This document shows positions 43,865-52,719 of a stretch of DNA of 64,000 bases, piece after piece. Position 1 is the first letter of the stretch; each line of letters starts with the position of its first letter. Source of the stretch: UBA4427 sp045106235 (GTDB lineage: Bacteria; Myxococcota_A; UBA9160; UBA4427); assembly GCA_045106235.1 (NCBI GenBank), contig JBGCEJ010000003.1:1-64000 (forward strand). Reading direction: 5' to 3'. The notes under the pieces are model-generated. The model had not been told where the DNA came from and did no database searches. It saw only the letters and a program-made list of their open reading frames with translations. Both the position numbers and the translations under genes were made by a program.

Positions 43865-44914
43865 CTATGCGAGATTTGGCTTAGACGCGAGCAGAAGTGC
43901 TGGAATCGCGATCCAGAGTGCGAATCTGATCTGCGGCTCAGGAACCCCAATCGGAGGGGGGCAGATTTCCGCAAGACCCTCTCCCAGGGCCGGTTTCCCC
44001 TCTCGGATTTCACCCGGAAAGGAGGGCGCCAAGCCGATCGCGCAGACACCTGAAACTCGATTTCGAAGGTAGACGTCGAAAAAGAGTCGGGTGTTCTCGC
44101 CGAGGTAAAATCCGACGGGTTCCGACGGGAAAGCGCCGAGGTCCGCATGGTCTTGGTCTGGGAGGATGATCTGAAACTTGTCGCCGACCATCGGATATCG
44201 CTCGAAAGGCGTTAGGCGCCAGCCCGCTTCCTGAATGGTCCCGATTGCGTTGGTGTCGATCTCGTCGCCGCCGACGATATTGAGCATGGGGAGGTTGATT
44301 TCCGACCAAGTATTGTTCGGCGGCCCGAGGTCATAGGCGCCAAATTGTCCAGCGCCCTGGGGCGAGACCGGCGCAAACGCGACGATCCGCGCGTCTCGGA
44401 AATTCGGAGCGAAGGCGTATTGGCCCCCGGCGAGGGCCATCGACGTGTAGGCACCATAGGAATGCCCTGAGTGTCCGAAGCGGTCGAGAATGAGGCTGCC
44501 TTCGAAGTCAAAGGGCATCTGGAGTAGGCCTGACTGCAGCGCGTCGATGACGAAGGAGACGTCTTTCGGGCGATCTGCCCGGTGGGTCGCGCCGTCGGCG
44601 GATTCGAGATGGTTGATATGCAGCCCGATATAGCCCGCAGCCGCCCAGCGCTCCCCAAAATGGCGGTAGCGCGTGTGTCCCGAAGCGGAGCCTGCGCCCC
44701 CATGAGAAAAGAGCAGGATATACGCCGCCCCCGGGAACTGCTCGGGGTAGTAGAGGGTGTAGGCGATCGCTCGATCGCGCTCGAGATCCGTGACGGTTCC
44801 GACCTCAGACGAAACAGCGTACGCCCCGGATTCGCCGCGCGCCGAACCCGCAGCCGAAAGGCTCGCGTACAGGGCAACGAGGGTCCAAAGGACGACGGGG
44901 CGTAGGACGGACAT
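43865..44914 (-). CDS. Exported alpha/beta hydrolase with PEP-CTERM-like tail
   Basis: 349 residues. Residues 1-27 are a signal peptide (LWTLVALYASLSAAGSARG). The fold is chlorophyllase/dienelactone-hydrolase-like with LFSHGGAGSAS (oxyanion) and FGHSGHSYGAYTS (Ser nucleophile); DQDHADLG carries the likely catalytic His. The C-terminus VPEPQIRFALWIAIPALLLASKPNLA has the VPEP motif, a hydrophobic stretch and a basic residue, as in PEP-CTERM exosortase sorting signals, though the Arg cluster is reduced to one Lys. Probably cell-surface lipase or esterase; substrate unknown. Confidence 0.75.
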   Translation of the reverse strand: MSVLRPVVLWTLVALYASLSAAGSARGESGAYAVSSEVGTVTDLERDRAIAYTLYYPEQFPGAAYILLFSHGGAGSASGHTRYRHFGERWAAAGYIGLHINHLESADGATHRADRPKDVSFVIDALQSGLLQMPFDFEGSLILDRFGHSGHSYGAYTSMALAGGQYAFAPNFRDARIVAFAPVSPQGAGQFGAYDLGPPNNTWSEINLPMLNIVGGDEIDTNAIGTIQEAGWRLTPFERYPMVGDKFQIILPDQDHADLGAFPSEPVGFYLGENTRLFFDVYLRNRVSGVCAIGLAPSFPGEIREGKPALGEGLAEICPPPIGVPEPQIRFALWIAIPALLLASKPNLA

Positions 44915-44970
44915 GGTCGGGTCTCCTTATCTAGACCCAACCGGCTTGCGGGATAAGAGTTGCGGGGGCG

Positions 44971-45027
44971 GGGGCGCACGCGGGGGCGCACGCGGGGGCG
45001 CACGCAGAGGCGCACGCAGAGGCGCAG
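44971..45027. repeat. 12-bp tandem repeat, about 4.75 copies
   Basis: Units GGGGCGCACGCG (44971, 44983), GGGGCGCACGCA (44995), GAGGCGCACGCA (45007) and a partial GAGGCGCAGC (45019). It lies between the stop of the lipoprotein gene at 45036 and the start of the hydrolase at 44914, both minus strand. Variation between units suggests an old, drifting repeat rather than a recent expansion. Confidence 0.8.
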
Positions 45028-45035
45028 CTTTCTAG

Positions 45036-46349
45036 CTACCGAGCCGCCTCGATTCGCTCCCAGTCCTGTCCGTTGACGGCGGGATCTCGGTTGGGCTCGT
45101 ACATCGCGTCGTTGTGGAGGAGGTAGCGACCATTTCCGTCCGTATAGACGTTTTCGTAGAAGCTCGGGAGCTTGACCTCTTCGCCCGAGGGCGTGTTGTA
45201 GACGGTCTGTTCCTGGATGGCGTCCACTGTTTTAGCCTGGATACGGTCGCTTGAGGCGTTTCGGTCCGTCCAGCCCTTCATGATGATGTCCGAAACGGCC
45301 GCTGAGGATTCGGCCTGAATCTGACTGATCTTCCCGGCACTCTTGATGGCGGCCATATTGCCCTTGTGTTTGATCCGAGCGAGTTCCATCCAGTACTTGT
45401 TCATTTCAGCCGTCCATTTCGGATTCATGCGCACGGATTGATAGATCGCGTTCAGGGCCGGATCTTCGAGGTAATTCGTTCCTTTGGGACCTCCCATGGA
45501 CTGCATGGACAGGACGTTCCAGCTTCCGCCTGTGACTTGGCCCTGGTTGATCATGACTTCATAGAGCCAGGTCATGACGACGGTTTCTTCGATCACGCGA
45601 CCGTCTTTTTTGTATTCGAGGACGACTTTGGTTGCCTGGGTATCGAACTCGGAGCCGAAGCCCATGGACGCCGTCGTCTGGTTCATTTGCTCCGTCATCT
45701 GGTAGCGCTGGGCATTCTGCTGGCGCAGAGCAGAAGTGATCTCGGGCATGTCCTCTTCGGAGACAAGGTTAAGGTCGGTGACGCCTTCTGCGGGATTAAG
45801 TGAAGCGAGGTCGACCATCCAGGCGCCGGGCGACTCCGGAAGGGGGTAGTAGAAATTGCCACTTTGAAGGGGTTGAAGCTTCTTTGGGGCGGGGCCACCG
45901 AATTGGTTCTGCTGCGTGTTGAACTCGAAGGAGAGGCTCGGGAAGAAATGCATACTTCGGCCGTCGGGCGATTCGATCAGGTAGTCGATGAGAACCGGCA
46001 TGTTGAAGAGCGTCGAACCCGGCCGGATGGCGCCGCCCTCGGTCTTCCAACCTTCGGGCACGAGGACGGTACTGACGACCGTGTTATTCATCCCGGGATC
46101 GGTCAGCGTCTCTTCCCTGAACACGATCGCGCCGCCTAGCGCGGTCCCTGAATTGGAGTCCGAAGCAGATTCTGCGGCTTCGGCCCCGCTGAGCGATTCG
46201 CTCGCGGCGCGGCTCTCCGAGATCTCCTCTGAATCGTTCCCGCATCCCGAGGTCAGAACGGCAAGCAGGGCAGCAGTGGCGAGCAGAGATGTTCTGAAGG
46301 GTCGAATGGCGCGATTGCGTCTTGGGCGAGGAAGGGGTCGCGGGTTCAT
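45036..46349 (-). CDS. Lipoprotein, unknown family
   Basis: 437 residues. After an Arg/Pro-rich start, LLATAALLAVLTSGCGND is a lipoprotein signal (lipobox TSGC), so the protein is membrane-anchored in the periplasm. A Ser/Glu/Ala-rich linker follows, then a domain whose parts VLVPEGWKTEGGAIRPGS and HFFPSLSFEFNTQQNQFGG resemble exported proteins of unknown function. The C-terminal half is helical with many Gln and Asn, ending in GQDWERIEAAR. The start at 46349 is chosen because the frame above it (to 46679) lacks any signal or homology and overlaps the GrdB-like gene. Confidence 0.75.
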   Translation of the reverse strand: MNPRPLPRPRRNRAIRPFRTSLLATAALLAVLTSGCGNDSEEISESRAASESLSGAEAAESASDSNSGTALGGAIVFREETLTDPGMNNTVVSTVLVPEGWKTEGGAIRPGSTLFNMPVLIDYLIESPDGRSMHFFPSLSFEFNTQQNQFGGPAPKKLQPLQSGNFYYPLPESPGAWMVDLASLNPAEGVTDLNLVSEEDMPEITSALRQQNAQRYQMTEQMNQTTASMGFGSEFDTQATKVVLEYKKDGRVIEETVVMTWLYEVMINQGQVTGGSWNVLSMQSMGGPKGTNYLEDPALNAIYQSVRMNPKWTAEMNKYWMELARIKHKGNMAAIKSAGKISQIQAESSAAVSDIIMKGWTDRNASSDRIQAKTVDAIQEQTVYNTPSGEEVKLPSFYENVYTDGNGRYLLHNDAMYEPNRDPAVNGQDWERIEAAR

Positions 46350-46561
46350 TTGCGTCTCCGTTTGGTTTCGAGCTGCGAGTATGTCAAGAATCGCGCGGTT
46401 GCATCCGTTCCGGCGGTGAGCCCTGCGGGCCACTGGCTGATGCCTAGGGCGATGCCCGCAATCAGGGTTCCGGCACCCGAAGCTGCTTTTTCGCATGAAG
46501 GAGGCGACGCCGAAGAAACGCCAAAAATATGCGGGCTTGGGAAAGTTGGAAGTAAGAAGTG

Positions 46562-47449
46562 TTAGTTGCCAACGTGCTTCTGCCTCTGTCGGCGCTGTTC
46601 GCCCATTCGCCGCATCGTTTCGATCTCTGATGCATCGACGCGCGCAAAAGAGGCTTTCCAACTCGTGTCGTCGCTCCAAGTGATGGGGACTTGAACCGTC
46701 GTGCGCGGGAGCGAAGCGGTTTCAAAGAGGTCAAGGGCATGACCAGCGATTGCGCGCTGCATCTCGACATCGTGCGGGCGGCCCATCGGATTTCCGAGCG
46801 GAAAATCTGAAAAGAGAAAGCGGGGCACGCCGCATTCCTCGACGATGTCTCGTGCGGAGCCCGCTACGACGGTTGGGATGCCTGCTTCTTCGAGATGCCG
46901 CGCAACCAGACTCACGGTCTGGTGACAGACGGGTCAAAGCGGCACGAGTAATGCGATGTCGACTTGATCTTTGCGGCAGCGCGCGAGGATTTCGGGAGCA
47001 TCTTTTTCGAGAGTCGCCCTTTGGCTGTAGTCGGTGGGGACACCGTGGAAGCGGGGGGCAAGGCTGCCGAGTCGACCCGCTTCGACTTGCTCTTTCATGC
47101 GCTCAATCGGCACGAAGGAGGCAAGGTCATTCGTATGTGTATTCTCCTTGTCCCAAGACAGGTGGTCCGTGAATAGTCGCGCCGGCGGTTCGCTTGTTTC
47201 GCCCGACCAAACTTCGCGTTCGCCGCGCAGCGCCCGAGTCTCTTGGCAGTCCCAGGGGCTGGCGGTGGTGATCAGCGCAAGCCTCGATTCGGCGAGCGGC
47301 TTGCCGAGGGATGCAAGGGCTGTGAACGGGACTTCGTCGAAGCTGGCCCAGCGATACGGTTCTTCGTAGCCCTGCGCCTTGTAGAACTCGCGAGTGCGGT
47401 CGATATAGCTTGTGAAGCTGCGATGGGTTGTGACGCGATTCCGGCTCAT
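46562..47449 (-). CDS. GrdB-like selenoprotein, Sec at residue 172
   Basis: Read through TGA at 46934-46936 the gene gives 295 residues. The junction is VDIALLVPL-U-PVCHQTVSLVARHLEEAGIPTVV, matching the Sec site (U-x-x-C) of the glycine/sarcosine/betaine reductase selenoprotein B and D-proline reductase B family. Both sides are typical of that family: TASPWDC, SFVPIERMKEQVEAG and HGVPTDYSQ before, FLFSDFPLGNPMGRP after. The UGA is followed by a perfect seven-base-pair hairpin. Because no glycine-reductase partner genes lie nearby, amino-acid reduction is doubtful; an aerobic redox role is likelier (inference). Start at 47449. Confidence 0.87.
46905..46923 (-). promoter_or_regulatory. Candidate bacterial SECIS hairpin of GrdB-like gene
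   Basis: On the coding strand ACCAGAC pairs perfectly with GTCTGGT around the five-base loop CGTGA. The stem starts 11 bases after the TGA and the loop Gs lie at 19 and 21 bases, as expected for a bacterial SECIS. The hairpin is also within the codons for HQTVSLV. Confidence 0.6.
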
Positions 47450-47808
47450 CCTATCCCTGCGCCGCAACGGCGGCTAGACAGAGTCTGCCGACCCCTTGGG
47501 CGTGCCGCAAGCGATGGCCGGGGGCGATCTGAGTGGTCTGGCGACTGCTTGTGGGATGGTCGGAATCAATCTCGGAAATGGCGAGTCCTGCTCCCGGACG
47601 GGGACTTGTTGCCCCCGTCCCCTTCCCCGGGCTCGGACGGTGGCGTAGTCCCAGGGGCTTCTGAGGATGCGCGGGCGTCATTCTCGGAGAATGCCCTGAG
47701 CATCTCTCTCCGTTCTTCTTAGGTGAGGGAACTAACAAAGAACACCTCGAGCAAATGATAGGGACCCGCGACGAACGTGCTCAGTAGGCGACCGAAGGGA
47801 GCCACCCG
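47450..47808. other. Intergenic region, no gene recognised
   Basis: 359 bases between the start of the GrdB-like gene and the decayed HDOD gene. No frame has recognisable homology. It contains an AT-richer stretch AACTAACAAAGAACACC at about 47729-47745. Short frames here are shadows or chance. Confidence 0.35.
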
Positions 47809-48213
47809 ATGACCATTGATTCCTTGTGAGGGATTCTCCATAAGACGCTCGATACGAAGCTGCAAGAATTGCCGGTCCTGCCCGGCGTGATTGTTCGGCT
47901 AGTGTCGCTCTCTCCTAATGGGGAGGCGTATTTCGACGAGGTTCTCTCCCTTGCGGTAACCGATCCGCCGCTTGCTGCGCGCATCATCTCAGCGGCGAAT
48001 GCTGCAGACTCGAGTCCGGTTTGCCCGATTGAAACGCTACGAGATGCTGTCGCGAGACTCGGTGGCAAGCGGATCGGATAGATGGTGACGGAAATGGCGG
48101 TGACACGCGTGTTCGTCCCTTCCAGCGAAAGTCAGCATCTACTCCGGCTGCATTCGATCGAGGTGCCCGACGATGCCGAAGCTGGGTTACGATTTTCCCG
48201 AGCGGCTCTGTGA
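47809..48213 (+). pseudogene. Decayed HDOD-domain gene
   Basis: In one frame the sequence LQELPVLPGVIVRLVSLS...EVLSLAVTDPPLAARIISAANAADSSPVCPIETLRDAVARLGGKRIG is a typical HDOD signalling domain start. It is broken by TGA at 47827-47829 near the start, TAG at 48079-48081 straight after GGKRIG, and a final TGA at 48211. After the TAG the frame still resembles HDOD (MVTEMAVTR, HLLRLHSIEV) before it fades. The TGA is not flanked by Cys or redox motifs and the TAG cannot be Sec, so this is decay, not a selenoprotein. Intact homologues are about 280-400 residues. Confidence 0.75.
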
Positions 48214-48385
48214 CGCCTTCTGAGCCGCCGAAGCGCTGGCCCAGGATCTGGGGATTCGCGCCGAATTGGCCTGAACGGGGCCGGTCGATTCAGACGTTTG
48301 TGATGCTTCCCGCCGCCGGGGTGACTGCTAACTTGAAGCGGCCGCGGCACCCTTGAATTCACACGCCGGCGTAGAAGGAAAACGA

Positions 48386-50545
48386 ATGAGCGATCTGGGA
48401 TCCGGCGAGACACGGACGCAATCGACTTTTTGCCGTCTATGTGAGCCGCAATGTCCGCTCGTCGTTGAAACGCGTGTTCGGGATGAGCAGGTGCTTGCGA
48501 TTCGTCCCGATCATGACCATCCCGTCTCGAAGGGCTTTGCATGCCATAAGGGAACGGGCTTTGCGCAGGTGCATCATGACCCGAACCGAATCAACCACCC
48601 CCTGAAGCGAAGCAGGCCACGGACCGAGGCTGGATCGACGCCTGAGTTTGATCGGGTGAATTGGGACGACGCTTTTTCAGAGATCGGTGCCCGTCTGCGA
48701 GGACTTCGGGAAGACCATGGCCCAGAAGCGATCGGTTGCTATTGGGGCAATCCGCTGGCGTACACGAGTACTGGGATTTCGACGGTCTACGGGTTTTGGG
48801 AGAAGATGGAATCCACCCGGCTCTTCGGTGGCCTCACGCAGGATCTCTCGAACAAGTTCGCTGCCATGGAATCAATCTTTGGTAATGAGCAGGTTTTCCC
48901 GGTTCCAGATCTCCATCACACGGAGTTCTTTCTCTGCCTGGGATCCGATCCATCCCTCTCGCATATGACTTCGGTTTCGGTGCCCGATGCTTTGGGTGCG
49001 CTGCGCGGGATCCGTGACCGCGGTGGGAAAACCGTTTTCGTGAATCCGCGGCGTATCCGTCCCGTCGATCTCGAGCTCGGTTCGCTGCTCCAGATTCGGC
49101 CTGATACGGACCTCTACCTGTTGGCCGCGCTGCTGAATGAGATCGATGAGATTGGCGGTTTCGACGAAGAGCTGATTCGTGCGCACGGGAAAGGCATCGA
49201 TGCCTTGCGTGCATTTATCGCGCCTTGGACGCCAGAGCGTGTGGCGAGGGTGACCGGGCTTTCTGCGGACGATATTCGGGAAACCGCCCATGGCTTTTCT
49301 CGCGCGGGCTGCGCGATCGCGCATATGGGAACGGGCGGGAACATGGGGCGCCAGGGTACGGCGGTGTACTGGCTACTCACGATGCTCAATTTTGTGACCG
49401 GAAATTTGGGGCGGTCCGGCGGTGGCCTTCTTATGCCGAGCCAAATGTCACGCCGCGATCAGCCCGTTTCGGATCCCTTTTTCGATTCGCCCGTTGGATC
49501 GGTGCGGCGCGTTTGGGGACATGTGCCCGGCAATCTACTCGCGGACTATATCGATGCGCCGGTCGGCCCGCTTCGTGCGCTCATCGTCGTCGGAGGCAAT
49601 CCGATCATGGCGATTCCGGGCGAGCAGCGATTGCGGGAAGCCTTTCCAAAGCTCGAGCTGATCGTGACGATTGACCTCTACAAGAGCGCGACGGCCGAGC
49701 TCTCTGATTTCGTTTTGCCCGCAAGTGATTGGCTCGAGCGTGCGGATTTTAGGCAGGGGGGCGTTCCCCTTGTGCCGACCGCGCAGCATTCCGAAGCCGT
49801 GGTCTCGCCGAAGGGAGAGCGCGCGGAGGAATGGTGGATTCTGGCACGGATTGAGCAAGAGCTTGGATTGCCTAACGCGATCGATGATCCGGCGCTCCAG
49901 CCTGAGCGATTGATGGATGAAATGGCGGCGCAGCGCGGAACCTCGATCACGGAGCTTGGCTCCCTGCCTTCGCGAACGAAGGTCCTCTTGCCGGTTCTGC
50001 CGCCCGGATCGCTGCAGGATACGATTGTTCATCCGGACGGTTTCGTAGATTGCTGCCCGAGCGCGTTCAGCGAGCTTATGGGCCGGGCTCATACGCTCTT
50101 CTCTGAACTTGAAGCCGAGCCCGAAGAAACGCTAAAGCTGATTCAGTGGCGCAATACGCGGCAGCATAACAGCTGGGGGCGGCGGCTTGTTCCTCAGCTT
50201 CGGAAAGGACGCTTTGCAACGAATCCACTCTTGCTGAGCGCCGAAGAGGCGGAAGCGCGGGGCTTCGCCAAGGGAGACCGCGTCCGTGTGAAGAGTGCCT
50301 ATGGTGAAGTGGAAACTCGAATCGAGATTGATGCCGCGTTACGCCGCGGGGTTGCCGCGCTGAGCCATGGGTACGGAGACCGCTGGTTCGGAGAATCCGA
50401 CTCCGCCGAAGTGGGCGTGAACGTCAACCGGCTCTTGCCGTCAGGGCCGGGGAGCTTCGAACATTTCAGCAATATGGCGCATATGCTTGGGATCCCGATC
50501 GAGATCATGCGGGCGGATACGCAGGCCGACTCACGTTCTCGCTGA
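48386..50545 (+). CDS. Molybdopterin oxidoreductase (formate dehydrogenase/DMSO reductase family)
   Basis: 719 residues of the molybdopterin bis-MGD family. The N-terminal 4Fe-4S site is FCRLCEPQCPLVV...FACHKG (C-x2-C-x3-C-xn-C). WDDAFSEIGARL, GNPLAYTSTG, FLCLGSDPSLSH, VFVNPRRI, HMGTGGNMGRQG and NLGRSGGGLLMP are cofactor-binding blocks; the C-terminal FATNPLLLSAEEAEARGFAKGDRVRVKS binds MGD. At the usual Mo-ligand region the sequence is GGLTQDLSNKFAAME, with no Cys or Sec, so a Ser or other ligand is likely. No twin-arginine signal, so cytoplasmic. It resembles the large group of uncharacterised actinobacterial and proteobacterial homologues. Start 48386 follows AAGGAAA. Confidence 0.85.
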   Translation: MSDLGSGETRTQSTFCRLCEPQCPLVVETRVRDEQVLAIRPDHDHPVSKGFACHKGTGFAQVHHDPNRINHPLKRSRPRTEAGSTPEFDRVNWDDAFSEIGARLRGLREDHGPEAIGCYWGNPLAYTSTGISTVYGFWEKMESTRLFGGLTQDLSNKFAAMESIFGNEQVFPVPDLHHTEFFLCLGSDPSLSHMTSVSVPDALGALRGIRDRGGKTVFVNPRRIRPVDLELGSLLQIRPDTDLYLLAALLNEIDEIGGFDEELIRAHGKGIDALRAFIAPWTPERVARVTGLSADDIRETAHGFSRAGCAIAHMGTGGNMGRQGTAVYWLLTMLNFVTGNLGRSGGGLLMPSQMSRRDQPVSDPFFDSPVGSVRRVWGHVPGNLLADYIDAPVGPLRALIVVGGNPIMAIPGEQRLREAFPKLELIVTIDLYKSATAELSDFVLPASDWLERADFRQGGVPLVPTAQHSEAVVSPKGERAEEWWILARIEQELGLPNAIDDPALQPERLMDEMAAQRGTSITELGSLPSRTKVLLPVLPPGSLQDTIVHPDGFVDCCPSAFSELMGRAHTLFSELEAEPEETLKLIQWRNTRQHNSWGRRLVPQLRKGRFATNPLLLSAEEAEARGFAKGDRVRVKSAYGEVETRIEIDAALRRGVAALSHGYGDRWFGESDSAEVGVNVNRLLPSGPGSFEHFSNMAHMLGIPIEIMRADTQADSRSR

Positions 50546-51073
50546 ACGGCTTTCCAACTCCCGCAGGCAATCGTCGAAGAAGGCCCGCAGGCGATACATA
50601 TCGGTAATGCTGAGGCCTTGGCCGACGAGTGCCGCGATGTAAACGAATGCTGCACCGAACGCCGCGACGAGCGGGATGACGAGGGCGAGGGGAGGTCGTC
50701 CCAGCGCGAGCTGCGCGACACCGTAGATTCCTGAGAAGATCGAGAGGATGATCAGGACCCCCATTGCGAACATGAACGCAGTCCAGATCTCGGGACGGGG
50801 AGAGAACGTGCCCCATATCTTCACCCGTGAGGTGTTTTGGGGCTTAGCGGATTCATCCTCGAACATGAGGTCGAGACAGGGTGTCCAGAATCTTTGTTCA
50901 CTTTGCGGAATGAGAAGGGCACATTGTCCGCGAGCGACTGTGCCTTCGATATAGCCGCGTTCCGCTTCGAGTCGCTCTTTGAGGATTGTGGCAAGGGTTT
51001 CGCTGTCGCCTTCGGCTTCGATCCGAAAAGCGGGGCGCATTCGAGGGCTTGGGCGCGGGCGTGGGCGGGCCAC
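50531..51073 (-). CDS. Two-helix membrane protein of unknown function
   Basis: 180 residues. Residues 1-90 are cytoplasmic-looking (EAEGDSETLATILKERLEAERGYIEGTVARG...FWTPCLDLMFEDE). Two to three hydrophobic segments follow at about 93-116 and 123-152. Start GTG at 51073 begins one base after the TAG of the upstream WS/DGAT gene and its ribosome site GAGGGGA lies in that gene, so translation is coupled. Its 3' end overlaps the molybdopterin gene's tail by 15 bases. Function unknown. Confidence 0.7.
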   Translation of the reverse strand: MARPRPRPSPRMRPAFRIEAEGDSETLATILKERLEAERGYIEGTVARGQCALLIPQSEQRFWTPCLDLMFEDESAKPQNTSRVKIWGTFSPRPEIWTAFMFAMGVLIILSIFSGIYGVAQLALGRPPLALVIPLVAAFGAAFVYIAALVGQGLSITDMYRLRAFFDDCLRELESRSART

Positions 51074-51074
51074 T

Positions 51075-52448
51075 CTACGTCCCCTCGAGTAGGAGCGAGA
51101 GTGCGGACTCGATGCCCTCTGTGAGTACGTCGAGGTCCGGAGCGCCCTCGTAGTCGCCGGTGACGCCGAAGCTGAGTTTCCCAGCGTAGGAAAAAATGGC
51201 GATCGCGATCCGAACCGAGCCGACCAGAGGTACGTAGGGGAAAGCTGAAATCATTTCCCGCCCCGCGGCATAGAGCGGCTCACGGGGGCCCGGGACGTTT
51301 GTTGTGATGGTCTGCACCGTATGTTGCTCGACTTCGGTCACGAGGCGCGCACCCAGGGCGAGAAGGGCGGGCGGGGAATTTCCGGTCAGCGCGGTCAGCG
51401 TTTCGGCCGCGTCGGCCTGATGATGCGCCTTGATCCGGTCCATCTCCTGACGAATTGCTTCCAGGCATAACGCAGGGTCTTCGATATCGACGGGGAGGTC
51501 GACGAAGACGGCAGAGACGCGGTTGTTCAGGGTGCCGCGTTCTTCTTTTCGGCGGACAGAGACGGGGACCATGCTGCGAACACGCATGCCTTCGATGGGC
51601 TCGTCGCGGGCGATCAAGAGGTCGCGGAAGGCGAGGGCAATCGCGGTCAGAACCGTATCGTTGACTGTGCCGCCGTGCCGCTGTCGAATGCGCTTGATTT
51701 CCTTAAGCGTGGTCTCGGCGGAGCGCCAGCGTCGATGAGCCCCGATGGGTCCGTTGAGTGAGCCTTCGAGCGGGGCATCCGTAAATTTTCGAAACGTGGC
51801 GAGACCGTCGCTGAAATCGCCGAGTGTTCGGAGGGCGCGGCGCGGCGTTGTTGCGACGCGGCCGAATGCCCTAATGCCCTCTCGGGGCAGCCGCCAATTA
51901 TCACTGAGGGAATGGGCCACCATCGCGAGGGTGCTTGGTTTCCGTTCCGGAGACCAAGTCGGACTGGGTACATGCTCTGCTTCGGGCGAAGCGTCCAGAA
52001 GGACGCTCATCAAATCGGCACCGGCGACGCCGTCGACCAGGCAATGATGTGTTTTCGAGATCAGGGCCCAGCGATCTCCTTCGAGGCCCTCAACGACCCA
52101 GCTTTCCCAGAGCGGCCGAGCGCGGTCGAGCTGGTGGGACATGATGCGCCCGACGAGGGTATAGAGCTGATCCACGCTGCCCGGGTTCGGGAGTGCCGTA
52201 TGCCGTACGTGGTACTGAAGCTCGAAACGCTCGTCATCGACCCAGATCGGCTGCCCTAGATCAAAGGGCATGAACCTGACCTTCTGGCGGTAGCGGGGAA
52301 CCTGATCGAGCTTGGACGAGATCATCTGCTCGATCTCGTCGCTGTGCGGCGGTGGGCCCTCAAAAATCGCCACCATGGCGATATGCATGGGGTTGATCTC
52401 ATTCTCGACGAAGAGAAAGGACGAATCTTGTGGGCTCAGCGCGTCCAT
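51075..52448 (-). CDS. Wax-ester synthase/diacylglycerol acyltransferase, second copy
   Basis: 457 residues. The catalytic H-H-x-x-x-D-G is HHCLVDGVAG (about residue 133). Also LSPQDSSFLFVE at the start, NTVLTAIA-like NDTVLTAIALAFRD, and TNVPGPREPLYAAGREM near the C-terminus, all typical of bacterial WS/DGAT. Makes wax esters or triacylglycerols. It differs clearly from the copy at 12940, so the two are not a recent duplicate. Followed by a coupled membrane protein. Confidence 0.92.
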   Translation of the reverse strand: MDALSPQDSSFLFVENEINPMHIAMVAIFEGPPPHSDEIEQMISSKLDQVPRYRQKVRFMPFDLGQPIWVDDERFELQYHVRHTALPNPGSVDQLYTLVGRIMSHQLDRARPLWESWVVEGLEGDRWALISKTHHCLVDGVAGADLMSVLLDASPEAEHVPSPTWSPERKPSTLAMVAHSLSDNWRLPREGIRAFGRVATTPRRALRTLGDFSDGLATFRKFTDAPLEGSLNGPIGAHRRWRSAETTLKEIKRIRQRHGGTVNDTVLTAIALAFRDLLIARDEPIEGMRVRSMVPVSVRRKEERGTLNNRVSAVFVDLPVDIEDPALCLEAIRQEMDRIKAHHQADAAETLTALTGNSPPALLALGARLVTEVEQHTVQTITTNVPGPREPLYAAGREMISAFPYVPLVGSVRIAIAIFSYAGKLSFGVTGDYEGAPDLDVLTEGIESALSLLLEGT

Positions 52449-52719
52449 TCGCTCCCTTTTCGGTTCGAGCTGCGCGGGAAGATCACGGCTTCGCGGGCGG
52501 CCTCATGAAATCCGGATTTCGCCAGCTTGCAGGCGCGGTCAGCTCCGGGTCGGGCTAGACCTTCGACTCCTGTTCCCTAGTGTGCGTCCGATCGAGTCCT
52601 AAAACAGCTCGTTTCGCCCTCCTTTTAGGCGTTTGCGCGAAAAAGACAGGGAAAGGAGGAGGCCGGCCTTGGGGGCGTGGCGATTGGCCTCATCTCTTTT
52701 GAGTGCGTGGCATAACGTC

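Noticed and set aside
46349..46679. Long N-terminal extension of the lipoprotein
   Set aside because: It would hide the lipobox 110 residues inside the protein, has no homology and overlaps the GrdB-like selenoprotein gene.
47827..47829. In-frame TGA in the HDOD gene as a sixth selenocysteine codon
   Set aside because: No redox motif or homologous Cys is near, and the same frame is broken again by TAG at 48079, which cannot be Sec. Decay explains both.
12940..52448. Two WS/DGAT genes as a recent duplication
   Set aside because: They share catalytic motifs only; the rest of the sequences and lengths differ clearly, so they are old paralogues.
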